From Bacilli bacterium (lineage in GTDB: Bacteria > Bacillota_I > Bacilli_A > RFN20 > CAG-826), in contig CAAGAN010000028.1 in the NCBI GenBank assembly GCA_900767825.1, positions 1 through 64,000 on the forward strand: a stretch of 64,000 nt of DNA, given 5' to 3'. Each line of letters starts with the position of its first letter. The first letter of the stretch is position 1. Shown piece by piece: positions 51,791 through 60,596 of this stretch. Made by a program: the position numbers and the translations under genes. The notes under the pieces were generated by a model that was given only the letters and a program-made list of their open reading frames with translations, ran no database searches and had not been told where the DNA came from.

Positions 51791-52730
51791 ATAATCTCCT
51801 ATTAACGAATAGTAGCAACAAGGCAAAAACTAAATGAATGGATAAACTAATCCAAAGCAAATAACTAGAACCATAGAAAGGAAGAGTGGTTAAACTAGAA
51901 AAGGGGAAATAGCTACAAATAATTTCTTTATCGTATTTTTTATCGTTAGTTAAAGCCACGGAAGTCAAAAATAGAATAACAACCACTGCAATTGGAACAA
52001 AAAGCGACATCAGGTTATCCTTTAGAAGAATACCAATAAAACTAGTTAACATTGTAAAAAGAAAACTACAAACAAGGCAAACTAGAAACATAATTAGGAC
52101 CACTTCTAGAACGCTATGTTCAAATACCAATTCATTGATTTGCCTCAAAATATGATACCCATGTATTGGAATAGTAAAGAAAAGCAATAATAGAAATAGC
52201 AAAATAGAAAATCCTAAATCAAAAAGAAATGACAACAATAAAGTATCGTTAAATAACTTCTTTCTATCTTTATTAGAAGAAAGGATGTTTTTTATTCTTT
52301 TGCTAGAGAAATCAAAAGAAAAGGCAAATCCCCCGATAGCCACTCCAAAGAAACAACTAAACAAAGGAAAAAGCAAAGTTGCCATAAAATAAAACGCACA
52401 AGAAACTTCCTGACCTTCAATTGGCATCGAGTTATCAAAATACATCCATCTTGCCTTATTGTTGCTTAATAAGTATTGATATAAAGCTGTCTCTAGGTTG
52501 AAGGTTCTTTGATCGATAGCCCCGATTTCTAATGCATCTTTTTGGGAGTCAATATATTTTGAATATTCATTTAAAGAAGACTGCAAATCCCCGTCAAGAG
52601 AACTAGTTGTTCTAAAAGTCAAAGCAAAACAAACAAAAAACAAAATCAAAAGGAAAAGAATCGATACAGTTATCAAATATCTTTTATTTTCCTTTAACAA
52701 GGCAAGCTTATATTTAGCCACCCCACTCAT
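51771..52730 (-). CDS. ABC-2 type exporter permease
   Basis: This 319-residue protein is a second, distinct permease with a first helix at about residues 18-40, an extracellular loop, and five helices from ~118 to 312. The block FSFDFSSKRIKNILSSNKDRKKLF is seen as FSSKRIKNILSS and is typical of the cytoplasmic loop in ABC-2 permeases. It starts at the last base of the ATPase stop codon and overlaps the next permease, so the three genes are strictly cotranslated and a heterodimeric permease is likely. Confidence 0.75.
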   Translation of the reverse strand: MSGVAKYKLALLKENKRYLITVSILFLLILFFVCFALTFRTTSSLDGDLQSSLNEYSKYIDSQKDALEIGAIDQRTFNLETALYQYLLSNNKARWMYFDNSMPIEGQEVSCAFYFMATLLFPLFSCFFGVAIGGFAFSFDFSSKRIKNILSSNKDRKKLFNDTLLLSFLFDLGFSILLFLLLLFFTIPIHGYHILRQINELVFEHSVLEVVLIMFLVCLVCSFLFTMLTSFIGILLKDNLMSLFVPIAVVVILFLTSVALTNDKKYDKEIICSYFPFSSLTTLPFYGSSYLLWISLSIHLVFALLLLFVNRRLYEKADI

Positions 52731-53425
52731 TATTCTACCTCGCCAGTAGTCTTCGATATTTCTTCAAACTTAGAGAATAGATCTATCTCTTTCGGATTTT
52801 TGCTATGGAACCCAATCGTACCAGAAGAAATGATAAATACCTCATCGCAAAAAGATTGGAGTTCCCTTATCTCATGAGAAGAAATCAATATAGTTGACCC
52901 ATTAGAAGAGAATTCTTTCAATAATTTTTCAAAAATAATAACCGTAACAGGATCGACCCCATTAAAAGGTTCATCCAAGACCAATATATCGGGTTTGTTC
53001 ATTATAGATAAAGCAAAATATAATCTTTGCTTCATACCCAAAGAATAAGTCTTATATTTATCTTTGGCCCTTTTCTCTAGGCCCACTTGTCTTAAAGCCC
53101 AGGAAATATTATCCATATTGAAATTAGAATATAATCCTGCGATTAAAGATAGGTTTTCGTATCCAGATAGATGTTGATAAAACACTGGTTCTTCTATCAT
53201 GAAACCAATATTGAGTTTTTCTTTTTCCTCAACACTAATTCCATCATAACTAATATGGCCTGAATCTAGATGGTCTAAGCCTACCATTATCTTCATTAAA
53301 GTAGATTTTCCAGCCCCATTCGCCCCAATTAATCCAGATATCTTACCTTTTTCAATATTTAAAGATATTCCCTTAAGGACTTTCTTTTTACCAAATGATT
53401 TATAAACATTATCGATGCTAATCAT
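52730..53425 (-). CDS. ABC exporter ATPase (BcrA/YtrB class)
   Basis: This 231-residue ATPase energises the two permeases downstream. Walker A is GANGAGKST, the signature is YSLGMKQRL (the LGMKQR variant common in drug-export ATPases), and Walker B is ILVLDEPFNGVDP with SSHEI as the H-loop. I start at the ATG at 53423-53425, giving MISIDNVYKSFG; a GTG six codons upstream is also possible and lies against the GAGAGGG stretch, so the true start is uncertain. Confidence 0.88.
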   Translation of the reverse strand: MISIDNVYKSFGKKKVLKGISLNIEKGKISGLIGANGAGKSTLMKIMVGLDHLDSGHISYDGISVEEKEKLNIGFMIEEPVFYQHLSGYENLSLIAGLYSNFNMDNISWALRQVGLEKRAKDKYKTYSLGMKQRLYFALSIMNKPDILVLDEPFNGVDPVTVIIFEKLLKEFSSNGSTILISSHEIRELQSFCDEVFIISSGTIGFHSKNPKEIDLFSKFEEISKTTGEVE

Positions 53426-53530
53426 ATATGGATATCTACTCACCCCTCTCTTTCTTGATTTTAATTAGCCTTAAACAAAAATCAACTTAAAAACGAGTCA
53501 TATCTAGGAAAACAAATTTAGAACAGCGTT

Positions 53531-53572
53531 TTTACAATTTCTTTACATTTATTTACAAGTTGATGATATAAG
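53531..53572 (+). promoter_or_regulatory. Pho box and extended -10 promoter of the pst-pho operon
   Basis: Three direct repeats TTTACA at 53531-53536, 53542-53547 and 53552-53557 (spacing 11 and 10 bp) match the PhoP-binding pattern of Bacillus. They replace the -35 box of a TGA-TATAAG extended -10 (53564-53572). The operon encodes its own PhoP and PhoR, so autoregulated induction by phosphate starvation is the natural reading. Confidence 0.8.
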
Positions 53573-53623
53573 CCCTTTTATCCTCCTTTTACAATTTTTG
53601 CGTTACAAATGAAGGAAAAAGAA

Positions 53624-54601
53624 ATGAAAAACAAAATTAAATCCGTACTCCTATTTGCTGCAACGCTAACATTAGCTGGATGCGGAGAAACCTCTGAAAG
53701 CGGAACTTCTTCAACCAAGGAAAAAGAAATATTCACCCCAGTCGAACTATTATCCTGTGGTTCTACCTCAGTTGATAAAGTCATCACAAGCTTAGGCAAT
53801 AAATTTGCCTCCTTAACCAATAACAAGGTTACATTAAAGAAAGATCAACATGGCTCTGGCGATGCTACTAAAGGTGTCACCGATGGCAAGAATAATGTCA
53901 AATACGATATCGGATTCCTATCTAGAGAAATCAAAGACAGCGAAAAAGCCACTTTAAATGAAGCCAATAAGAATGGCAAGATGTGCAAAGATGCTGTTGT
54001 TGCTATCGTAAATGAATCTAATTCATATAAAGCTACCGATGCTGCTACTTTGACCTCTATCTATAAAGGCGAAAAGAAAGCTTGGAGCGAAGTTGGTTCT
54101 AGTTTAACTGGCAATATCCAACTCTATTCTAGAGAGGCTGGATCAGGAACTAGAGAATGTTTCTTTGAAGGTATCGGCTATGGCGCAGTCAAAGCCGAAG
54201 ATAAATGGAATGAAGGGGTCATCGTTTCTAGCCAAGCTTCTAATGGTGATATGATGAATGCCATTAAAGCTGCTGCTAATGGCATTGGATATTGTTCTTT
54301 GGATTCTCTTTCAAGTGCTACCGGAATTAAAGGATTAACTTTTGATGGAGTCGTCGCAAGTGAAGAAACCGTTAATGATGGAACTTATAAACTAAGCCGT
54401 AATTTCAATTATGTCATTAGAGGCGACTATGAAGAAAATAGTTCCCGTAAATTAGCAGTCAATGCCTTTGTTGACTTTATGACTACCAAAGAAGGACTTG
54501 CCTGCATCAAATCTGCTGGTGGAATTGTTTCTGGATTAGAAAGCGCCCCAACCTGGTCAAGTGTCCAACAAAGCAAATATACTGCTTTGTCTTCTAAATA
54601 A
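53624..54601 (+). CDS. pstS: Phosphate ABC transporter substrate-binding lipoprotein PstS
   Basis: PstS captures phosphate at the cell surface for PstCAB. It has a signal peptide with lipobox LAGC (Cys 20), then an SSTKEKE tether. The phosphate-binding blocks GSTSVDKVI near the N-terminus, GFLSREIKDSE, and SREAGSGTRECF are typical. I start at ATG 53624 (325 residues) because AAGGA lies 8 nt upstream and would be coding if the ATG at 53609 were used. It overlaps pstC at its stop codon. Confidence 0.95.
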   Translation: MKNKIKSVLLFAATLTLAGCGETSESGTSSTKEKEIFTPVELLSCGSTSVDKVITSLGNKFASLTNNKVTLKKDQHGSGDATKGVTDGKNNVKYDIGFLSREIKDSEKATLNEANKNGKMCKDAVVAIVNESNSYKATDAATLTSIYKGEKKAWSEVGSSLTGNIQLYSREAGSGTRECFFEGIGYGAVKAEDKWNEGVIVSSQASNGDMMNAIKAAANGIGYCSLDSLSSATGIKGLTFDGVVASEETVNDGTYKLSRNFNYVIRGDYEENSSRKLAVNAFVDFMTTKEGLACIKSAGGIVSGLESAPTWSSVQQSKYTALSSK

Positions 54602-55599
54602 TGGATTTAGCCGAATTAGAAAACAAAAAATATCAAAGAAAGAACCTTCTAGATAAGATTCTAAAAGGTTTTTTCTTGTTTTTAGCGATAGTTTGCGCTT
54701 GTTTTGTTATTTTCATCGCCCTTTTTATTACATATAAAGGGGTATACCCATTCATCCATAATTATTCATTGGGTGGAAGTGAATATATCCATCAAGACTT
54801 TAAGATGTTCTTTATTAATTCTAGATGGCTATATAACGGGATGGGTGGCATGTTTTTCTTGTTGTTAACAACTTTATATACCACCGCTTTAAGCTTAATA
54901 ATATCTGTACCAACTTCTATATTTACCGCCCTTCTTCTTTCTAGGATTGTTCCTAAAAAGATAAAAGCAGTATTAGAGACTTGCGTTGAATTATTAGCAT
55001 CTATCCCTTCTGTCATATTCGGTTTATTTGGAGTTGGGGTAATTTGTCCAATGGTTGCTTCGTTAGGAATAGAGACCTTTGGAGGAAGATCGACTTTATC
55101 CGCGGTTATTATCTTGGCCATTATGTCAATTCCTACGATGACAATGCTCTCATATAATGCGATGGAAGGGGTTGATAAAAGATTAATTGAATCATCCTTG
55201 GCCTTAGGAGCTAGTTCTACCCAAACTAATTTCAAAATCGTAATTGGTTCTTCTATTTCCGGTATATTCGCCGGGATTATTTTAGGCATAGGAAGAGCCT
55301 TAGGAGAAGCAACAGCCGTCCAGATGGTTATAGGAAATAATTCATTAGGCACTTCTTTCTATAACATATTCGCACCAGGAAATACTTTAACTAGCGCAAT
55401 GCTTACTGGAATTGGTGAAGCTAGCGGGATTGGATATGATGTTAGATTCTCGCTTGGATTAGTATTAATCATTTTAATCATGTTAGTGTCCTCTTCTTTA
55501 TCCGCTATAAAAAGAAGGCTTAACCCCTACTATAAAAAGCAAGATTCATTGCTATATAAAATAAAAGCTAGATTTAGCAAAAAGAAAGGGGGCATGTAG
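54601..55599 (+). CDS. pstC: Phosphate ABC transporter permease PstC
   Basis: This 332-residue membrane permease has six helices. The EAA-like cytoplasmic loop is visible in RLIESSLALGASSTQTNFKIVI, key part ALGASSTQTNFKI, and the ELLASIPSVIFGLFG block is family-specific. Its ATG shares a base with the pstS stop, and pstA follows 2 nt after its stop. Confidence 0.95.
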   Translation: MDLAELENKKYQRKNLLDKILKGFFLFLAIVCACFVIFIALFITYKGVYPFIHNYSLGGSEYIHQDFKMFFINSRWLYNGMGGMFFLLLTTLYTTALSLIISVPTSIFTALLLSRIVPKKIKAVLETCVELLASIPSVIFGLFGVGVICPMVASLGIETFGGRSTLSAVIILAIMSIPTMTMLSYNAMEGVDKRLIESSLALGASSTQTNFKIVIGSSISGIFAGIILGIGRALGEATAVQMVIGNNSLGTSFYNIFAPGNTLTSAMLTGIGEASGIGYDVRFSLGLVLIILIMLVSSSLSAIKRRLNPYYKKQDSLLYKIKARFSKKKGGM

Positions 55600-55601
55600 T
55601 C

Positions 55602-56840
55602 ATGATTAACATTAAGAAAGCATTTTCCCTTTCAAAAGATAAACAAAGAAAAATAAAAGACGGGGCAGGATTAGGAAGTATATTCCTCTTCTCTTCTTTT
55701 ACTTTCATTATCCTAATTTGGATGATTGTATATGTCTTCCAAAATGGAACTTCATTATTAAATTCGAATTTCCTACTTGGTGATTATTCCCAAAAAGTAA
55801 CTACTATAAAAAGTGAAGACAGTAGCTATGTACCTTTAGAATATAACTTTGAAAACACTTCTAAAGCTGAAAACTTTTCTTCTAGATGGGGGATAGGAAT
55901 AGAAAATCGAACCCATAGCGAAGAAAATGTTATCTATATAGTAAGCATAGAAAAAGATTCTCCATTCCTAGACTTAGTAGATAATAACAACGAAAAAGTA
56001 ACCATAGATACTTCTTATTATTTATCTAGCCTTACTTTATTTATGGATGATGGGGATATTGAAGTATTTGGTCCAAAAGATGGGGCATCTAACATAGTTA
56101 AAGGATTAGATAAAGCCTATTCGATATTCGATGGAACCTTAACTAGCCCAGGAAAAGGAATAAGAGGATCATTGCTTACTACTCTTGCCTTAATTGGATT
56201 TTCGTTACTATTCTCTCTTCCTTTAGGCATAGGGGGTGCAATATACCTATCTTGTTATGCGAAAGATAATTTCATCGCAAACATGATTAGGACATTAATT
56301 GATGTTACTAGTGGTATCCCATCAATTATATTTGGTTTAGCAGGTGCGATTATATTTATCCCCTTCCTAAATACCATTACTTCTACTAACGGGGGTTCAT
56401 TATTTTCTGGTTCACTAACTATGGCCATAATGTTACTTCCAACAATCGTAAAAACTGTTGAAGAATCAATTAAGATGGTACCCCGCTCATTAAAAGATGC
56501 TTCTTTATCGCTTGGAGCAAGCCAGGCCCAAACAATATTTAAAATAATCTTGCCTAATGCAATGCCAGGTATATTAAGCGCTACACTTCTTTCAATAGGA
56601 AGAATAATTGGAGAATCAGCCGCCTTAATATTCTCAATGGGTGCCATAATCGGAGATAATTTATCTTTATTAGAAGGACATGCTTCCTTAGCAGTCCATA
56701 TTTGGACATGCTTACAAGGGGAAACCCCTCAATATGGGTCAGCATGTGCCATTTCAATAATCATATTGATAGTAGTTTTGCTCTTGTCTTTATTAGTAAA
56801 ACTTCTCTCCTTTAGCTTAAAGAAAAAGAAAGGAATATAG
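55602..56840 (+). CDS. pstA: Phosphate ABC transporter permease PstA, with extra extracellular domain
   Basis: This permease partner of PstC has the family blocks DVTSGIPSIIFGLAGA and LKDASLSLGASQAQTIFKIILP (key LSLGASQAQTIFK). At 412 residues it is about 110 longer than most PstA. The extra length is a hydrophilic stretch of about 120 residues between the first helix (~22-45) and the second (~190-212), expected outside the cell. This part could touch PstS, but no homology is recognised. Confidence 0.93.
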   Translation: MINIKKAFSLSKDKQRKIKDGAGLGSIFLFSSFTFIILIWMIVYVFQNGTSLLNSNFLLGDYSQKVTTIKSEDSSYVPLEYNFENTSKAENFSSRWGIGIENRTHSEENVIYIVSIEKDSPFLDLVDNNNEKVTIDTSYYLSSLTLFMDDGDIEVFGPKDGASNIVKGLDKAYSIFDGTLTSPGKGIRGSLLTTLALIGFSLLFSLPLGIGGAIYLSCYAKDNFIANMIRTLIDVTSGIPSIIFGLAGAIIFIPFLNTITSTNGGSLFSGSLTMAIMLLPTIVKTVEESIKMVPRSLKDASLSLGASQAQTIFKIILPNAMPGILSATLLSIGRIIGESAALIFSMGAIIGDNLSLLEGHASLAVHIWTCLQGETPQYGSACAISIIILIVVLLLSLLVKLLSFSLKKKKGI

Positions 56841-56842
56841 AT

Positions 56843-57601
56843 ATGGAGCAAACTATATTTAGCTGCAAAGATGTAAATCTATATTATGAAGGGGGCAAAA
56901 AGCACGCCTTAAAAGACATTAATATAGATATATACAAAAATAAAGTTACAGCATTTATTGGTCCTTCTGGGTGTGGTAAATCCACTTTATTACGTTGTTT
57001 TAACAGAATGAATGACTTAATAGATGGATGTAAGATTGAAGGCGATATCAAGTTTAATGATGTCGATATAAATTCGCTTAATACAATCTATTTAAGAACG
57101 CAGGTCGGCATGGTATTCCAACAACCAAATCCATTTCCGATGTCTATCAAAAATAACGTCATCTATGGTCCAAAATGCCAAGGTGAAAGAAATAAGCAAA
57201 TACTTAATGATTTGTTAATCGATTCATTAAAAGGTGCTTCTTTATATGATGAAGTCAAAGATGATTTAGGCAAAAGTGGTTTATCTTTATCAGGAGGCCA
57301 ACAACAAAGGCTATGTATTGCTAGAGCTTTAGCAATGAAACCTGATGTCATATTAATGGATGAACCTACTTCCGCTTTAGACCCAATTGCCACCTTGAAA
57401 ATTGAAGAATTAATAAAAGAATTAAAGAAGAAATATACGATTGTAATTGTTACCCATAACATGCAACAGGCTGCTAGAATTAGCGATTATACCGCCTTCT
57501 TCATGCTTGGAGAATTAGTTGAATATAACAAGACAGAACTCTTCTTTGCTCATCCTAAAGATAAACGTAGCAATGATTATATAACTGGGAGGTTTGGATA
57601 A
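56843..57601 (+). CDS. pstB: Phosphate ABC transporter ATPase PstB
   Basis: This 252-residue ATPase drives phosphate uptake. Walker A is GPSGCGKST, signature LSGGQQQRL, Walker B ILMDEPTSALDP, H-loop VTHNMQQAAR; the MVFQQPNPFPMSI block is specific to PstB. The ATG lies 2 nt after the pstA stop, and the phoU ATG shares a base with its own stop. Confidence 0.97.
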   Translation: MEQTIFSCKDVNLYYEGGKKHALKDINIDIYKNKVTAFIGPSGCGKSTLLRCFNRMNDLIDGCKIEGDIKFNDVDINSLNTIYLRTQVGMVFQQPNPFPMSIKNNVIYGPKCQGERNKQILNDLLIDSLKGASLYDEVKDDLGKSGLSLSGGQQQRLCIARALAMKPDVILMDEPTSALDPIATLKIEELIKELKKKYTIVIVTHNMQQAARISDYTAFFMLGELVEYNKTELFFAHPKDKRSNDYITGRFG

Positions 57602-58245
57602 TGGAATTAGATGCAAAAATAGAAAAGATAACTATCGATACGATAAAGATGTTCGATTTGACTTTGGAATATCTAGAAAGTGCGGTCGATATCTATCTAA
57701 ATAACAGCCTCATTACTCTTCCTAAGATAAATGATGATTCAATTGACCATCTAGAAAGATCAATTGAAGAAGAATGCCTTCGTTTAATATTAAAAGAAAG
57801 ACCTTTTGCCAAAGATTTAAGGAAAGTAACCGGGGTATTTAAATTAGTTGAAGACATAGAGCGTCTTGGCGATCATAGCGAGGACATACTTTGGACTGCG
57901 ACCAATTTATTAAAATATTCATCAAATTTGACCTTACCTACTATAAAAGAAGAAATAAAAGTAGCCATGTCTATGGTTAAGGATTCCTATAATGTCTTTG
58001 CTAAAGCAGATGTAGCATTAGCAAAGAATATTTGTAATAGAGATGACATAGTAGATAATTTATATATTAAGTCATTAAAGGAGATCCCGGAATTCAAAGA
58101 CAAATACAACTTGGGTGACGAATTTATACTATATTCAACTTTGCTAGTAAAATATGTTGAACGTTTGGCAGATCACGCGTCTAATATAGCCGAATGGGTC
58201 AATTATATCGAAGATGGATATTACAAGGATGGAGTGATTATCTAA
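57601..58245 (+). CDS. phoU: Phosphate signalling protein PhoU
   Basis: PhoU links the Pst transporter to PhoR signalling and keeps phosphate uptake in check. The 214-residue protein consists of two three-helix repeats, each with the acidic metal-binding pattern: EDIERLGDHSEDI in the first and KYVERLADHASNIAEW in the second. It lies between pstB and the two-component genes, as expected. Confidence 0.95.
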   Translation: MELDAKIEKITIDTIKMFDLTLEYLESAVDIYLNNSLITLPKINDDSIDHLERSIEEECLRLILKERPFAKDLRKVTGVFKLVEDIERLGDHSEDILWTATNLLKYSSNLTLPTIKEEIKVAMSMVKDSYNVFAKADVALAKNICNRDDIVDNLYIKSLKEIPEFKDKYNLGDEFILYSTLLVKYVERLADHASNIAEWVNYIEDGYYKDGVII

Positions 58246-58246
58246 A

Positions 58247-58927
58247 ATGAATAACAACAACTACCTAATCTATTCTCTTGAAGATGATGTAAACATATCT
58301 CACTTAATCGAGCTAGCCCTTTCTGGGCAAGGATATAATGTCGTTCCTTTTCTTGATTTCGCCTCTTTCTCCACTGCTTTTAAGAAAAAGAAGCCAAATA
58401 TGATTCTATTAGATTTGATGCTTCCAACTATAACAGGAGAAGAAATATTAAAATCTATTAGAAGCAATCCATATAATGATGATATCGAAATAATTATCAT
58501 CTCCGCTAAAAACTTGCCTATTAATAAAATCGATGGGCTTAACCTTGGAGCGGATGATTATATAGCTAAGCCATTTGATATTTTAGAGCTTATTTCTAGA
58601 GTCAACGCTAGAAGCAGGAGATTATTAAAAAGAAGCATCTACCATATCCGTGATTTAACTTTCGATAAATCAGCGATGTCAGTTAAAAGAGGGAATGAAG
58701 AAATCCATCTTACCAAGGGCGAAAGCGTTGTTATCTTCGAACTTCTTTCTCATCTAGGAGAAATAGTCCCTAGGGAAACCTTGTTTACTGCCTTATGGGG
58801 AAATGATGGGAATTTTGAGACTAGAACATTAGATATGCATATCAAGCAACTTAGGAAAAAGCTTGGTAAAGATGCAGATTTAATAGAAACTTCATACGGG
58901 GCAGGTTATAGATTCAAAAATGAGTAA
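58247..58927 (+). CDS. phoP: Response regulator PhoP (PhoB-like)
   Basis: This OmpR-family response regulator has a receiver domain with acidic pocket E12-D13-D14, phosphorylation site D56 in ILLDLMLP, S86 and K108 in YIAKPFD. A winged-helix DNA-binding domain covers about 125-226 (LTFDKSAMSVKRG, then RTLDMHIKQLRKKLG and GAGYRF). Together with the Pho box and operon partners this identifies the phosphate regulator. It overlaps phoR by 8 bp. Confidence 0.93.
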   Translation: MNNNNYLIYSLEDDVNISHLIELALSGQGYNVVPFLDFASFSTAFKKKKPNMILLDLMLPTITGEEILKSIRSNPYNDDIEIIIISAKNLPINKIDGLNLGADDYIAKPFDILELISRVNARSRRLLKRSIYHIRDLTFDKSAMSVKRGNEEIHLTKGESVVIFELLSHLGEIVPRETLFTALWGNDGNFETRTLDMHIKQLRKKLGKDADLIETSYGAGYRFKNE

Positions 58928-60596
58928 GAAAAGTCTTTTGCTAGATTATTTAATCTCGTTGATATTATCGATTTCTTTGCTTGCTTCTTCTTTTTTCCTA
59001 ACTAAATTTGAAAGCGAGAATGAAGCCAAATCGAGTCTAAATTATTACGGGAACGAAGTATCTAGTATCTATCTAACTAGCAAAGACTTAGACCAGATAA
59101 AGACATACTTTTCTAAAATTGAGGGGATACGTATATCAATATTCGATTTAAATGCCTCGGTTTTATTAGATATAAATACCTTAGATAAAACTACTTCCGT
59201 TGAAGATAGAAAAGACGAACTAGAAGTTAATGTAAATAAATATTATTACAAGGACTCCTTAACATTAGGCTATCCTGTCTTTTATTATTGCATTAAAAAT
59301 GATGATTCCTATATAAGAGTAGGAATGGCAAAAAGCAAAGTCGAGGAAACTTCTTCTAAAGTATTGCTATATGGGTCACTTATATTGATTCTAATCGAAG
59401 GAATATATTTCTATTTTAAATATAGGTCATACAAGAATAGCCTTTCTAAAATTAATAAAGAAATATCTAAACTAGAAGCATTGTCTAATGTTTCTTCTCC
59501 TATAAAAGAGCAAGAATCATTACTTGAATTAGATAAGGCGATTGAAAATGTCTCTTTAGAATTAGAAGAAAAGATGGATAGCCTTAAAAGAGAATCCAAC
59601 AAGACCCAATATGTATTAGATTCAATGGAAGAAGGCTTACTAGTATTAGATAAAGATGGCTCGGTAATATTGGTTAATAAATATCTTTTAGATGTTCTTA
59701 ATCTAGATAAATTAGATTTAACTAATAAACATTATAGGCATCTATTATTAGGAGAGAAATTCGACCAAATAATAAAGGATACTTTAGAAAAAGGCACTTC
59801 TACAATTGATATAAATATAGGTAATAAGATATATGCCTTATTTTCTAATGAAATACCTCTTTCTTGGCTAGATGATGGGAAGAATAAAGGGATATCGATT
59901 ATCTTCCTTGATGTAACTTCTAGTAGAAACAATGAACAAATAAAGAAGGAATTCTTCCAAAATGCCTCTCATGAATTAAAGACCCCGTTAACTACAATTA
60001 TTGGTTATAGCGAGCTTCTTTCCGCTCATCTAATAAAAGATAAGAAAGAAATAACAAATGCCGAACTAGCCATAAATAAAGAAAGTAAAAGAATGAAAAA
60101 CGTCATTGATGACATGCTTTCTTTATCAACATTAGAGGCTAAAATGGATAAAGAAGATAAAACTAACCTAGATTTAAAACAGCTAATTGAAGAGACCATA
60201 TCTTCTTTCTCTTACCAAATAAAGGAAAAGAATATAGAAGTCTCCACTTCTTTAGATAAGGTAAATTTACTTATATCAAAAGATGAATTTGAAAGATTAT
60301 TCAGGAACTTATTTTCTAATGCGATTATCTATAACAAATTAAACGGGAAGATAAATGTCGAATTAAGAAAGAATTACCTAAAAGTATCCGACTCTGGCAT
60401 AGGAATTGATGAAAAAGATAAAGATGCCATATTTACTAGATTCTACAGGGTTGATAAATCTAGAAGCCGTGAAGAAGGTGGGACTGGATTAGGTTTAGCT
60501 ATTGTAAAACATATCTGTATCAATAACGGATTCAAAATAAAATTAGATTCAAGGTTAGAAGAAGGATCTACGTTTACTATTTATTTTAAGCCCTAA
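58920..60596 (+). CDS. phoR: Sensor histidine kinase PhoR
   Basis: This 558-residue membrane kinase phosphorylates PhoP. Helices lie at about 10-28 and 148-166, bracketing an extracellular domain of some 120 residues. A PAS domain follows at ~230-335, then the dimerisation domain with H351 in FFQNASHELKTPL, and the ATP-binding domain with the N box NLFSNAIIYNK, DSGIGI and GGTGLGLAIVKH. It closes the pst operon; its 3' end overlaps the convergent ATPase pseudogene by 11 bp, and no terminator is seen. Confidence 0.93.
   Translation: MSKKSLLLDYLISLILSISLLASSFFLTKFESENEAKSSLNYYGNEVSSIYLTSKDLDQIKTYFSKIEGIRISIFDLNASVLLDINTLDKTTSVEDRKDELEVNVNKYYYKDSLTLGYPVFYYCIKNDDSYIRVGMAKSKVEETSSKVLLYGSLILILIEGIYFYFKYRSYKNSLSKINKEISKLEALSNVSSPIKEQESLLELDKAIENVSLELEEKMDSLKRESNKTQYVLDSMEEGLLVLDKDGSVILVNKYLLDVLNLDKLDLTNKHYRHLLLGEKFDQIIKDTLEKGTSTIDINIGNKIYALFSNEIPLSWLDDGKNKGISIIFLDVTSSRNNEQIKKEFFQNASHELKTPLTTIIGYSELLSAHLIKDKKEITNAELAINKESKRMKNVIDDMLSLSTLEAKMDKEDKTNLDLKQLIEETISSFSYQIKEKNIEVSTSLDKVNLLISKDEFERLFRNLFSNAIIYNKLNGKINVELRKNYLKVSDSGIGIDEKDKDAIFTRFYRVDKSRSREEGGTGLGLAIVKHICINNGFKIKLDSRLEEGSTFTIYFKP

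Noticed and set aside
54792..55352. 186-codon minus-strand frame inside pstC
   Set aside because: It lies entirely within pstC, and its composition (Ile/Pro-rich) is what the reverse of a membrane protein gene gives.
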